DNA of 64,000 nt from Rubrivivax sp. (GCA_016789865.1 JAEUPC010000173.1:1-64000), one strand, 5' to 3'; shown: positions 16,495-25,597, counted from the first letter of the stretch. Program-made: numbers and translations. Notes: generated by a model not told the origin, from the letters alone.

Positions 16495-18367
16495 GCGGCG
16501 CCAGTGCCGTCGCGCGCGGGCGCACACAACCGTCGGTGAGGTCCAGCGGCGCTTCGCGCGCCGAGGTCTGCACGTCCAGCAGCCCGAGCACGGTGTGGAA
16601 GAGCTGGTCGTGCGAGTGGCCGGCCCGGCCCGCGCGAGCAGCCAGGCAGCTCAGGTCCAGCCCGCGCGCGGCGGCGAAGCCGGGCGAGACCCACATCACC
16701 ATCGGCACCTGCCGCTGCACGGCCGGGGCGATGGCGTAGGGCATGCCGTGCAGGAACAGGCCGTGCTCGCCCAGCGATTCGCCATGGTCGGAGACATAGA
16801 GGACGGCGCTGTCGATCTCCTGGGCCTGCAACTGGCGGATCAACGTGGCCAGCACGTGGTCGGTGTAGCGCAACGCGTTGTCGTAGGCGTTGACGATGCC
16901 CTCGATGCTGCACTGGCGCAGGTCGTCGCTTTTACAGGCCGGTTGGAAGTGGCGCGCGCCCGGCGGCACGCGCCGGTGGTAGGCCGGGCCGTGGTTGCCG
17001 ATCTGGTGCAGCACCACCAGGCGCACCGGGCTCGCAGCGCTTGCCGCTGCGCCCGCTGCGCCCGGTGCCGGCGGCGGCGGCGCATGCGCCGCACCGGTGC
17101 CGCGCAACAGCGCCGGCAGGTCGTGCAGCAGGCCCTCGTCGAGGCAATGGCCGTCGCTGCACAGCGCCGGGGCGAGCGCGGCCACCGTGTCCTGCGCGAA
17201 GCCGTCGCACACGCCCTTGCAGCCGGACTGGTTGTCGCGCCAGTGCACGCCGACGCCGGCCCGCGCGGCCACGTGCAGCAGGTTCTCGCTGCGGTGGATG
17301 CGCCGCTCGTCGTACTGGCGCCGGCCGACGGCGGCGAACATGCAGGGCAGCGACGATTCGGTGTCGGTGCCGCAGCTGGAGACGCCGGCGAAGTTGATGA
17401 CCGGCAGCGCGGCCAGTTCGGGGGTGGTGGGGCGCGCGTAGCCGCTCAACCCCCAGTTGGCCGCACGCGCCGTCTCGCCGACCACCAGCACGACGGCGCG
17501 CGGGCGGGTGGCCGGCGTGGCGGGCTGGCCCGGTGCCGGGGCCGCACCCCGGTGCTCGGCAGGGCCGCGCACGCCGAGCGCCCCGCGCTGAGGCTGCGGG
17601 CCCGCCGTGGCCAGCGTGGCGCCGGCCGGCCAGGGCGCCTGCTGCGGCGCCGGCCACGTCGGCCCGGGGCGGGCGTCGGTGCCGACGGCCAGCAACGGCC
17701 CGGCCGGCTCCTGGCGGGCGCGCCGCACCAGGCTGAGTGCGGAGACCACGACGTTGCCCGGTGTCACCAGGTAGCGCAGTTCGCGCTGGTTGCGCATCAG
17801 CGAGGCGAGCGGCTGGAACACCGACCACAGGGCAACCACCAGCAGCAGCAGCGCCAGGCCGATGGCCACGCCCCGATGCGCCAGCGCGGCCGGCCACGGA
17901 CGGCGCGCCAAGGGCCGGCGCAGCAGCCACCAAGCCGGGAGCGCCGCGCCCACCAGCAGCCACAGCGCAAGGCGTGCGCCGAGCAGCTCGCGCGCCTCGC
18001 CCCAGTCGGTGTGCAGCGCGTTGCGCAGCATCGCCGGGTCGATGTAGGTGCCGAAGCTGTCGACGAAGTGCGCGATGGCCGCGGTGGCGAGCAAGGCCAG
18101 CGCGACGACGGCCTTGGCGAGCCGCCCCCAGGCCAGCAGCGCCAGCAGCAGAAAGTTGATGGCCACCAGCGCCACCGCGAGCGCGGTGCCGAACAGCCAC
18201 GTGGCGGGGTCACCGGGCGCGCGGCCGGCGAGCGCCAGCTCGAGGAACTGCCGGTTGCCCACCAGCAGCATCACCACGCTGGCCAGCATGAACAGCGCCT
18301 CGGGGCTGCGGGCGCGCGGCCTGTCGGTGCCGATGAGCTGGGCAGATGCTTGCGAACGGTCAAACAT
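16484..18367 (-). CDS. eptA: Lipid A phosphoethanolamine transferase (EptA/PmrC family)
   Basis: A 627-residue inner-membrane enzyme with about five transmembrane helices in the first 190 residues and a periplasmic sulfatase-fold domain. Landmarks are VVGETARAANWGLSGYAR (nucleophile Thr at about 298), SSCGTDTESSLPCMFA, CSIEGIVNAYDN, and the metal site YVSDHGESLGEHG. It transfers phosphoethanolamine from phosphatidylethanolamine to lipid A, lowering affinity for cationic peptides. Pro/Ala-rich inserts at about 235-290 and 430-455 lengthen it compared with typical members. It is divergent from a PmrAB-like pair and shares the 132-bp control region, where CTGAAG direct repeats lie. Confidence 0.88.
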   Translation of the reverse strand: MFDRSQASAQLIGTDRPRARSPEALFMLASVVMLLVGNRQFLELALAGRAPGDPATWLFGTALAVALVAINFLLLALLAWGRLAKAVVALALLATAAIAHFVDSFGTYIDPAMLRNALHTDWGEARELLGARLALWLLVGAALPAWWLLRRPLARRPWPAALAHRGVAIGLALLLLVVALWSVFQPLASLMRNQRELRYLVTPGNVVVSALSLVRRARQEPAGPLLAVGTDARPGPTWPAPQQAPWPAGATLATAGPQPQRGALGVRGPAEHRGAAPAPGQPATPATRPRAVVLVVGETARAANWGLSGYARPTTPELAALPVINFAGVSSCGTDTESSLPCMFAAVGRRQYDERRIHRSENLLHVAARAGVGVHWRDNQSGCKGVCDGFAQDTVAALAPALCSDGHCLDEGLLHDLPALLRGTGAAHAPPPPAPGAAGAAASAASPVRLVVLHQIGNHGPAYHRRVPPGARHFQPACKSDDLRQCSIEGIVNAYDNALRYTDHVLATLIRQLQAQEIDSAVLYVSDHGESLGEHGLFLHGMPYAIAPAVQRQVPMVMWVSPGFAAARGLDLSCLAARAGRAGHSHDQLFHTVLGLLDVQTSAREAPLDLTDGCVRPRATALAPHAG

Positions 18368-18400
18368 CCATGCAGTTTGAACGTCTGGGGTGAAGCGGAC

Positions 18401-18427
18401 CTGAGTCGAACTGAAGTGGATCTGAAG
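18401..18427. promoter_or_regulatory. CTGAAG direct repeats, candidate response-regulator site
   Basis: CTGAAG occurs at 18411-18416 and 18422-18427, 11 bp apart, with a related CTGAGT at 18401-18406. Half-sites spaced by one helical turn are how OmpR/PhoB-family dimers bind. The position between eptA and the response regulator gene fits joint control of both. Confidence 0.45.
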
Positions 18428-18499
18428 TCGAGCGGCAGCTTCTTCCGCGCTTCCAGCATCCGGGAGGTCGCTGCGAGATGCCGCGCGACAATGCCACCC

Positions 18500-19183
18500 A
18501 TGCGCCTGCTGCTTCTGGAAGACGACACGCTGCTGGGTGAGGGCCTGCGCGACTACCTGCGCGCCGAGGGCCACGTGGTCGAGTGGTGTACGAACCTGAT
18601 GGCGGCGCACGTGGTCGAAGATGAGCCCTTCGACGCGTTGCTCGTGGACTGGCAGTTGCCCGACGGCTCGGGTGTCGACTGGGTGCGCGCCCGCCGGGCG
18701 CATGGCGACACGCGGCCGGTGCTGATGTTGACCGCCCGCGACCGCGTCGCCGACCGCATCCGCGGCCTGGACAGCGGTGCCGACGACTACCTGGTCAAGC
18801 CATTCGCGCCCGAGGAGATGCTGGCGCGGCTGCGCGCGGTGTTGCGGCGCAGCCATGCCGTGCCTGGCAGCGCACGGCTGACCTTTGCCGGCGGCGTGCA
18901 GGTCGACCTCGAAGGGCGCAGCGCCTGGCGCGATGCCGGCGACGGGCAGGGCCTGCAACGCGTGGAGATCACCGCGCGCGAGTGGGCGCTGCTGGAGGCG
19001 CTGGCACGCCGCGCCGGGCGCGTGGTCACCAAGTCCGAGCTCGACCGCCTCGTGCTCGGCAACGATGCGCATGTGACGAGCAACGCGCTGGAGGTGCACA
19101 TCTCGGCACTGCGGCGCAAGCTCGGCCGGGACCTCATCGAAACCGTGCGCGGCCTCGGCTACCGCGTCGTGGAACCGCGGTGA
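18500..19183 (+). CDS. OmpR/PhoB-family response regulator (PmrA/QseB-like)
   Basis: A 227-residue two-domain regulator. The receiver has LLLLEDD, the acceptor DWQLPDGSG (Asp50), MLTARD and DYLVKPF. The DNA-binding winged helix has TAREWALLEALARR and the closing ETVRGLGYRVVEPR typical of the family. It should bind tandem direct repeats and activate the divergent eptA gene. An in-frame ATG at 18491 adds three residues; 18500 is used because it matches the usual receiver start. Its stop overlaps the kinase start as GTGA, so the pair is translationally coupled. Confidence 0.9.
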   Translation: MRLLLLEDDTLLGEGLRDYLRAEGHVVEWCTNLMAAHVVEDEPFDALLVDWQLPDGSGVDWVRARRAHGDTRPVLMLTARDRVADRIRGLDSGADDYLVKPFAPEEMLARLRAVLRRSHAVPGSARLTFAGGVQVDLEGRSAWRDAGDGQGLQRVEITAREWALLEALARRAGRVVTKSELDRLVLGNDAHVTSNALEVHISALRRKLGRDLIETVRGLGYRVVEPR

Positions 19184-20694
19184 ACGGGGTGCCGGTGGCG
19201 GGCGCAGCCGCCTTGCCGTCGTTGCGGCGGCGGCTGTCCCGCTTCGTGGTGATGCTGGCGCTGGGTTGGGTGGTGGCCGCCAGCGCGGTGCTCACGCTGT
19301 GGCTGCGCGACGAAGTCGGAGAACTGCTCGACGACGGCCTCGTGGCCACCACGGAAGCGCTGGTGATGGTGCCCGGCTCGGCCGCCCAGCTGCCGGGTGC
19401 AACCACCGCAGGGCATGACGCTGCGATGAACCGGGGTACCCCCGCGCCGGTGGAAGAGCCGCCGTTTGCCTGGCAGGTGCTGGACCGGCAGGGTCGACTC
19501 CTGGACCGCTCGCCGAACGCGCCGCCGGAACCGATGGCCAAGGTGCCCGCCGTCGTCGCGGCCGGCTTCGTCGAGGGTGCCCGGGGCTGGCGCGTGCGCG
19601 CGCGACCGCTGGGAAACGACCGCTGGCTCCTGGTGGGCCAGGCGTCGCGCGAGCGCCTGGAGGCGTCGCTGGAGCTGGCGGCCGGCACCATCGGGGCCGC
19701 GCTGCTGGTCAGTCTGGCGGGGCTGGGTTGGCTGCGCCTGCGGCTGGAGCAGGAGACGCGCCCGCTGGCCGATCTGGCGCAGGTGCTGGCGCGGTACGAC
19801 CCGCTGCGCGCGGACGCCACCCTGCCGCCGCCCGCACTGGCCGAACTGCAGCCGGTGCATGCGGCGGTGCAGGAGCTCGGCCGGCGGCTGGCGCAGCACG
19901 CCGCGGCCGAGCGTGATTTCAGCGCCCACGCCGCGCATGCGCTGCGCACGCCGCTGGCCGGGCTGGAGGCGCAACTGGCGGTGGCGCAGCGCGAGGCCCC
20001 GGCCGAGTTGCAGCCCCGCCTGGCGCGGCTGCGCAGCGCCAGCGGCCGGCTGTCGCACGTGGTGGGGGCGCTGCTGGCGCTGTTCCGCAGCAGCGGCAAG
20101 CTGGCGCGCGCGCCGGTGGACGTGGCGGCGCTCGTGGCGCGCGTGCCGCTGGAAGGCCTGGCGGTGGAGGTCCTGACGCCCGCCGTGTGCCCGGCGGCTG
20201 ACGAGGACCTGCTCGCCGCGGCCCTGATCAACCTGCTGGACAACTGCGTCCGGCACGGTGCGCATGCGGTGCGCGTGCAAGTGCACGACGCGGCGGTCAC
20301 GCTGATGGACGACGGCCCCGGCGTGAGCGCCGAACGGCTGGCGCAGCTGCGCCAGGCGATGACCGCGGAAGCCGGCGAGCCCGGCGAGCCCGGCTCCGTG
20401 GCGCCGGGCGACGGCGCGCTGGCCGGCCTGGGCCTGGCGCTGGCCGACCGCGTGGCACGTGCACACGGAGGGCGCCTGGAACTGCTGGAGGTGGCCCGCG
20501 GCTTCGGCGTGCGGCTGTGGCTGGGGCAGCCGCATCCGCTGCCTGCGGACACCTTGGCACCACCGGCACAGTCCGCACGATCGGCAACGCCGGCCCTGCC
20601 GTCGCTGGCAGCACAACCCCCGGCGGCGGCGCCAACCTCCGCAGGCGACACGCGCGCCGGGGTGGCGCCCACGGTGTCTTCCCGAGCGGCCTGA
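19180..20694 (+). CDS. Two-component sensor histidine kinase (PmrB/QseC-like)
   Basis: A 504-residue membrane kinase starting at a GTG that overlaps the regulator stop. Transmembrane segments at about 22-44 and 165-190 bracket a periplasmic sensor of about 120 residues. A HAMP-like linker leads to HAAHALRTPLAGLEAQL (phospho-His about 252). The ATP-binding domain shows NLLDNCVRHG, DDGPGV and a shortened GLGLALADRVA glycine box. The last 60 residues are an Ala/Pro-rich tail without a recognised domain. It should phosphorylate the regulator encoded just upstream. Confidence 0.88.
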   Translation: MNGVPVAGAAALPSLRRRLSRFVVMLALGWVVAASAVLTLWLRDEVGELLDDGLVATTEALVMVPGSAAQLPGATTAGHDAAMNRGTPAPVEEPPFAWQVLDRQGRLLDRSPNAPPEPMAKVPAVVAAGFVEGARGWRVRARPLGNDRWLLVGQASRERLEASLELAAGTIGAALLVSLAGLGWLRLRLEQETRPLADLAQVLARYDPLRADATLPPPALAELQPVHAAVQELGRRLAQHAAAERDFSAHAAHALRTPLAGLEAQLAVAQREAPAELQPRLARLRSASGRLSHVVGALLALFRSSGKLARAPVDVAALVARVPLEGLAVEVLTPAVCPAADEDLLAAALINLLDNCVRHGAHAVRVQVHDAAVTLMDDGPGVSAERLAQLRQAMTAEAGEPGEPGSVAPGDGALAGLGLALADRVARAHGGRLELLEVARGFGVRLWLGQPHPLPADTLAPPAQSARSATPALPSLAAQPPAAAPTSAGDTRAGVAPTVSSRAA

Positions 20695-20709
20695 CAAGGC
20701 CCGCGGCCG

Positions 20710-21321
20710 ATGCTCGACCGTGCCGTGCTGGCCAGCGTGCGCGTGCCGCTGGCATGGGGCGCCGCGCGGCTGGCCGCGCTGGGCGTGGGCGCCGATGCGG
20801 TGAGCGTGGCCGGGCTCGTGCTCGGACTGGCCGGGGCGGTGGCCATCGCCTGCGGGCGGCCGCTCGTCGGGCTGGGCCTGATCCTCTGCTCCCGCATCGC
20901 CGACGGGCTGGACGGCACGCTGGCGCGTTTGACCCAGGCCACCGACCGCGGCGCCTTCATCGACATCGCCTTCGACTTCCTGTTCTACGCCAGCGTGCCG
21001 CTGGCCTTTGCCGTGGCCGACCCGGCCGCCAACGCACTGCCGGCGGCGGTGCTGCTGGCGGCCTTCATCGGCACCGGCTCCACCTTCCTGGCGTTTGCCG
21101 CGCTGGCCGAGCGGCGCGGGCTGAAGAGCACCGCCCATCCATCGAAGGGTCTGTTCTATCTCGGCGGGCTCACCGAGGGCAGCGAGACCATCGCCTGCTT
21201 TGCGCTGATGTGCCTGCTTCCGCAGCACTTCGGGTGGTGGGCGTACGGTTTCGCGGCGCTGTGCGCGCTGACCGTCGCAACGCGGCTGGCCGCGGGTTGG
21301 GTGGCCTTCGGGTCGCGATGA
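20710..21321 (+). CDS. CDP-alcohol phosphatidyltransferase family membrane enzyme
   Basis: A 203-residue multi-helix membrane protein with the complete family signature D-x2-DG-x2-AR-x8-G-x3-D-x3-D, read here as DGLDGTLAR followed by DRGAFIDIAFD. It moves a phosphatidyl group from a CDP-activated lipid to an alcohol; the acceptor is not evident. It begins 16 bp after the kinase stop, so it probably belongs to the same transcript as the two-component pair, placing phospholipid synthesis next to phosphoethanolamine transfer. Confidence 0.88.
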   Translation: MLDRAVLASVRVPLAWGAARLAALGVGADAVSVAGLVLGLAGAVAIACGRPLVGLGLILCSRIADGLDGTLARLTQATDRGAFIDIAFDFLFYASVPLAFAVADPAANALPAAVLLAAFIGTGSTFLAFAALAERRGLKSTAHPSKGLFYLGGLTEGSETIACFALMCLLPQHFGWWAYGFAALCALTVATRLAAGWVAFGSR

Positions 21322-21361
21322 CATCCCGAACCCTGTAACCTGCGTACGGGGACAAACGACA

Positions 21362-21379
21362 CACCCGCCAGAGCGGGTG
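21362..21379 (+). promoter_or_regulatory. Leader hairpin before the DedA-flavoprotein gene
   Basis: A 7-bp stem CACCCGC / GCGGGTG with a CAGA loop lies 32 bp before the start codon. A weaker CCGGC / GCCGG hairpin and the ribosome site GAGGAG follow. It could terminate the upstream transcript or shape translation. Confidence 0.35.
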
Positions 21380-21411
21380 GCCGGCGCATTGCCGGGCTGC
21401 GAGGAGCAAGA

Positions 21412-23565
21412 ATGAATTCCAAGAAGCTGGGGCTGATGGCCCTCATCGTGGCGCTGGTCGTCGCTTTTTTCGCCTTCGATCTCGGGCGCTTCCTGAGCCT
21501 GGCCTACATCAAGGGCGCGCAGGCCGACTTCGCGGCGCTGTACGCCGCCAAGCCGTTGCTGGTGGCCGGCCTCTTTTTCCTCGCCTACGTGGCGGTGACG
21601 GCGCTGAGCCTGCCGGGCGCGGCGATCATGACGCTCCTGGCCGGCGCCGTGTTCGGGCTGCTGGTGGGCACGGTGGTGGTGAGCTTCGCCAGCAGCGTGG
21701 GCGCCACGCTGGCGATGCTGGTTTCGCGCTACGTGCTGCGCGACGGCGTGAAGGGCAAGTTCGGCGCGCGGCTGGCCGACATCGACAAGGGCATCGAGCG
21801 CGAGGGCGCGTTCTACCTGTTCACGCTGCGGCTGGTGCCGATCTTTCCGTTCTTCGTCATCAACCTGCTGATGGGCCTGACGAAGATGAAGGCGGCCACC
21901 TTCTACTGGGTGAGCCAGCTGGGCATGCTGGCCGGCACTGTGGTGTACGTGAACGCGGGCACGCAGCTGGCGAAGATCGACTCGCTGGCCGGCATCGTCT
22001 CGCCGGGGCTGCTGGCGAGTTTCGTGCTGCTGGGCCTGTTCCCGCTGATCGCCAAGAAGATCGTCGATGCGGTGAAGTCGCGACGCGTGTACGCGAAGTG
22101 GGCGCACAAGAAGCCCAAGAGCTGCGACCGCAACATGGTGGTCATCGGTGCCGGTGCGGCGGGCCTGGTCACCAGCTACATCGCCGCTGCGGTGAAGGCC
22201 AAGGTGACGCTGGTCGAGAGCCACAAGATGGGCGGCGACTGCCTGAACTACGGCTGCGTGCCGAGCAAGGCGCTGATCAAGACGGCCACGCTGGTGCGCC
22301 AGATGCGGCACAGCGCCGACTACGGCATCCAGAGCGCGAGCTGCGAGCTGAACTTCGCGCAGGTGATGGAGCGCGTGGCCGGCATCGTGAAGGCGATCGA
22401 GCCGCACGACTCGGTCGAGCGCTACACGGGCCTGGGCGTGGACGTGCAGATCGGCACCGCCAAGGTCCTCGACCCGTGGCACGTGCAGATCACCCGCGAA
22501 GACGGCAGCACGAGCGTGCTTTCCACGCGCAGCATCGTGATTGCCACCGGCGCGCGACCCTTCGTGCCGCCGCTGCCGGGCATCGACGACGTGGGCTACC
22601 GCACCAGCGACACGCTGTGGGACCTGCGCGAGCAGCCCGCTCGCCTGGTGGTGCTGGGCGGCGGGCCGATCGGCTGCGAGCTGGCGCAAAGCTTCGCGAG
22701 GCTGGGCTCGCAGGTCACGCAGGTGGAGATGCTGCCGCGCATCATGATCCGCGAGGACGAGGAGGTCTCGGCCTTCGCCAAGCAGGCGCTGGAAGCCGAC
22801 GGCGTGACCGTGCTCACCGGCCACAAGGCGCTGCGCTGCGGCAAGGAGGCCGACGGCAGCAAGTGGATCGAAGTCGAAGCCGGCGGGCAGACCAAGCGCA
22901 TCACCTTCGACCTGCTGCTGTGCGCCGTGGGCCGCGTGGCGCGGCTGCAAGGCTTCGGGCTCGAAGAGCTGGGCATCCCGACGCAGCGCACGGTGGTCAC
23001 CGACGAATACCTGCAGACGATCTACCCCAACATCCTGGCCGCCGGCGACGTGGCGGGGCCCTACCAGTTCACGCACACCGCGGCGCACCAGGCGTGGTAC
23101 GCGGCGGTCAACGGTCTCTTCGGCACGTTCAAGAAGTTCAAGGCCGACTACTCGGTCATTCCGTGGGCCACCTTCATCGACCCCGAGGTGGCGCGCGTCG
23201 GCCTGAACGAGGCCGAGGCCAAGGAGAAAGGCATCGCCTTCGAGGTGACGAAGTACGGCATCGACGACCTCGACCGCGCCATCGCCGACAGCGCCGCGCA
23301 TGGCTGGGTGAAGGTGCTCACGGCGCCGGGCAAGGACCGCATCCTCGGCGTGACCATCGTCGGCGTGCATGCCGGCGACCTGCTGGCCGAGTACGTGCTG
23401 GCGATGAAGCATGGCCTGGGCCTGAACAAGATTCTCGGCACCATCCACACCTACCCGACGCTGGCCGAGGCGAACAAGTACGCCGCCGGCGAGTGGAAGC
23501 GTGCGCATGCGCCGCAGGGGCTCTTGCGCTGGGTGCAGCGGTTCCACGATTGGCGGCGCGGTTGA
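21412..23565 (+). CDS. Fusion of TVP38/DedA-like membrane domain and pyridine nucleotide-disulfide oxidoreductase
   Basis: A 717-residue two-part protein. Residues 1-225 form a TVP38/TMEM64 (SNARE-associated, DedA-related) membrane domain, with the family-type stretch GAAIMTLLAGAVFG and a later VPIFPFFVIN. Residues 235-717 form a mercuric/lipoamide reductase-like flavoprotein: FAD motif VIGAGAAGLV, redox-active GGDCLNYGCVPSKA (about 274-287), NAD site VLGGGPIGCELAQSF, second FAD motif AAGDVAGPYQFTH, and a dimerisation domain ending in HTYPTLAEANKYAAGEW. A good ribosome site (GAGGAG) supports the start. Such fusions are known, but their substrate is not. Confidence 0.9.
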   Translation: MNSKKLGLMALIVALVVAFFAFDLGRFLSLAYIKGAQADFAALYAAKPLLVAGLFFLAYVAVTALSLPGAAIMTLLAGAVFGLLVGTVVVSFASSVGATLAMLVSRYVLRDGVKGKFGARLADIDKGIEREGAFYLFTLRLVPIFPFFVINLLMGLTKMKAATFYWVSQLGMLAGTVVYVNAGTQLAKIDSLAGIVSPGLLASFVLLGLFPLIAKKIVDAVKSRRVYAKWAHKKPKSCDRNMVVIGAGAAGLVTSYIAAAVKAKVTLVESHKMGGDCLNYGCVPSKALIKTATLVRQMRHSADYGIQSASCELNFAQVMERVAGIVKAIEPHDSVERYTGLGVDVQIGTAKVLDPWHVQITREDGSTSVLSTRSIVIATGARPFVPPLPGIDDVGYRTSDTLWDLREQPARLVVLGGGPIGCELAQSFARLGSQVTQVEMLPRIMIREDEEVSAFAKQALEADGVTVLTGHKALRCGKEADGSKWIEVEAGGQTKRITFDLLLCAVGRVARLQGFGLEELGIPTQRTVVTDEYLQTIYPNILAAGDVAGPYQFTHTAAHQAWYAAVNGLFGTFKKFKADYSVIPWATFIDPEVARVGLNEAEAKEKGIAFEVTKYGIDDLDRAIADSAAHGWVKVLTAPGKDRILGVTIVGVHAGDLLAEYVLAMKHGLGLNKILGTIHTYPTLAEANKYAAGEWKRAHAPQGLLRWVQRFHDWRRG

Positions 23566-23663
23566 TCCGCGGCGCCTCGGCGCGGACGACGCGGACGGCG
23601 CTGCGGCCACCTGCATTGCCGGTGGTGGCGCCGGCCCCGCGGCGGACTCCCCTGCGGATTCCG

Positions 23664-24395
23664 GTGCGGACAGCGCTGGCCGCACCACTCGCGGCGGCCC
23701 TCGTCGCAGCGCTGCTGGGGGCCACGCCAGGCGCGCTTGCACAGCCCGGGCCGCTGGTCTCGGCCGATGGCGTGCTGGGCGCGGGCTGGCGCGAGGCGGG
23801 GCTGCCGCAGCAGCGCCCGCCGATGACCCGCTTCATCGCCGGCACCGTCGATGGCCGCGCCGCGGTGCGCGTGCAGGCCGAAGCCTCCTACGGCCACCTC
23901 GTGTTCGACCTGCCGGGCCAGCGTGCGGCGCCGCGCCTGCGCTGGGGCTGGCGGCTCGAGCATGCCAACGGTGCGGTCGACCTGGCCAGCAAGGCCGGCG
24001 ACGACGCGGCCGCCAAGGTGTGCCTGGCGTTCGACCTGCCGCTGGCGCGCGTGCCGTTCATAGAACGCCAGCTGCTGCGCCTGGCCCGCAGCAAAACCGG
24101 CGAGAACCTGCCCGCGGCGACGCTGTGCTGGGTGTGGGGGCACGCCGAGCCGCGCGATGCGCTGATCGCCAACCCGTACTCGCGCCGCGTGCGCGTGATC
24201 GTGCTGCGCAACCGTGACGACGCGCTGGACCGCTGGTGGGACGAGGAGCGCGACATCGCCGCCGACTGGCGGCGCGCGTTCGGCGACGAGAGCGCCGACG
24301 TGCCGCCGCTGCTGGCGGTCCTCGTCGGGGCCGATGCCGACAACACCGGCGGCCGGTCGGTGGCCCACGTGGCCGGGTTACGCTTCGCGCCGTGA
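23664..24395 (+). CDS. Exported DUF3047 domain protein
   Basis: A secreted protein of about 243 residues. A signal peptide (ALAAPLAAALVAALLGA, cleavage near ALAQ) precedes a DUF3047-type domain with LRWGWRLEH, SKAGDDAAAKVCLAF, and a C-terminal VLVGADADNTGG. The function of the domain is unknown; the fold is probably a beta-sandwich. The start is uncertain. GTG at 23664 gives a normal signal peptide, while a TTG at 23562 would overlap the previous stop codon. Its stop overlaps the next gene's GTG start (GTGA), so it is in one operon with the flavoproteins on either side. Confidence 0.75.
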   Translation: MRTALAAPLAAALVAALLGATPGALAQPGPLVSADGVLGAGWREAGLPQQRPPMTRFIAGTVDGRAAVRVQAEASYGHLVFDLPGQRAAPRLRWGWRLEHANGAVDLASKAGDDAAAKVCLAFDLPLARVPFIERQLLRLARSKTGENLPAATLCWVWGHAEPRDALIANPYSRRVRVIVLRNRDDALDRWWDEERDIAADWRRAFGDESADVPPLLAVLVGADADNTGGRSVAHVAGLRFAP

Positions 24396-25597
24396 AGCGA
24401 CTGTTGATGCTGGGCGGCGGCCACGCCCATGTGCATGTGCTGGCGACGATGGCGCGCGAGCGCTTTGCCGCCACCGAGGTGACGCTGGTCACGCCGTTCC
24501 TGCGCCAGATGTACTCGGGCATGGTGCCCGGCGTGGTGGCCGGCCACTACCTGGCCGAGCAAGCGGCGATCCAGCTCGCGCCGTTGGCCTCAGGCGCCGG
24601 CGCGCAGCTGGTAGAGAACATGGCGGTCAGCCTGGACGCGGCGCGGCGCCTGGTGCGCCTGGCCGACGGGCGCACCCTCGGCTACGACGTGCTTTCGGTC
24701 GACACCGGCGCGGTGATGGACCGCGGCCGCATCCCCGGCGCTCGCGCGCATGCGCTGTTCGTGCGGCCGATCGAGCACTTCCTGGCCGACGTCGAGGACC
24801 TGCTGGACGCCGCGGCGCAGCGGGCGCAGGACGTGGTGGTGATCGGCGGCGGCGCGGCCGGTGTGGAGCTGGCGCTGGCGCTGCAGTTCCGCCTCACGGC
24901 ACTCGGGGGGCATGACGGTGACGCGGGCCGCGTCGCGCTGGTGTTGGGCGGCCAGCGGCCGCTGGCCGGCTACCCCGAGGCCGTCATCCGGCGCGCCGAG
25001 GCGGCCCTGCAGCGCGCGCGCGTCACGCAGTTCCGCGACGGCGTGGTGGAGGTCCGTGCCGACGCGGTGGTGCTGGCCGGCGGCGCGCGCGTGGCCTGCG
25101 ATGTGCCGGTGGTGGTCACCGGCGCCGAGGCGCCTGCGTGGGTGGCGGGCAGTGGCCTGGCGCTGGACGGCGCCGGCTTCATCGTCACCGGGCCGACGCT
25201 GCAAAGCGGCTCGCACCCCGAGGTCTTCGCGGCCGGCGACGTGGCTTCGCGCATCGACGCACCGCATGCGAAGAGCGGCGTCTACGCCGTGCGCGCCGGC
25301 CCGCCGCTGGCGGCCAATCTGCGCGCCTGGTGCATGGCCGGCGAGGCCGCCACGCCGCGCCTGCAGCGGCACATGCCGCAGGCGCGCACGCTGAACCTGG
25401 TCTCGTGCGGTGCGCGGCGGGCCATCGCTTCGTGGGGTGCGTGGAGCGCCGAGGGGCGCTGGGCGTGGTGGTGGAAGAACCACATCGACCGCGCCTTCAT
25501 CGCGCGGTACGCGAATCCGCGGCTGGCCACAGCGCCAGTGGCGGGCCGGCCGGTGCCCGAAGGCGTGCAGCCAAGCACGACGCCGCGCGTGGGGTAG
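24392..25597 (+). CDS. FAD-dependent pyridine nucleotide oxidoreductase (NDH-2-like / SelD N-terminal-like)
   Basis: A 401-residue flavoprotein starting at GTG 24392, overlapping the upstream stop by 4 bp. It begins LLMLGGGHAHVHVL, has MYSGMVPG, the NAD-binding VVIGGGAAGVELALAL near 150, and EVFAAGDVA near 280. This pattern matches the NDH-2-like domain that in some bacteria is fused to selenophosphate synthase, here standing alone. It may oxidise NADH with quinone, but no membrane anchor is obvious. The tail is rich in Trp and Arg (WWWKNHIDRAF), as often seen in this group. Confidence 0.8.
   Translation: MKRLLMLGGGHAHVHVLATMARERFAATEVTLVTPFLRQMYSGMVPGVVAGHYLAEQAAIQLAPLASGAGAQLVENMAVSLDAARRLVRLADGRTLGYDVLSVDTGAVMDRGRIPGARAHALFVRPIEHFLADVEDLLDAAAQRAQDVVVIGGGAAGVELALALQFRLTALGGHDGDAGRVALVLGGQRPLAGYPEAVIRRAEAALQRARVTQFRDGVVEVRADAVVLAGGARVACDVPVVVTGAEAPAWVAGSGLALDGAGFIVTGPTLQSGSHPEVFAAGDVASRIDAPHAKSGVYAVRAGPPLAANLRAWCMAGEAATPRLQRHMPQARTLNLVSCGARRAIASWGAWSAEGRWAWWWKNHIDRAFIARYANPRLATAPVAGRPVPEGVQPSTTPRVG

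Noticed and set aside
21412..23565. Mercuric reductase (merA)
   Set aside because: The redox Cys pair is shared by the whole disulfide reductase family; the N-terminal metal-binding domain, the C-terminal Cys pair of MerA and other mer genes are absent.
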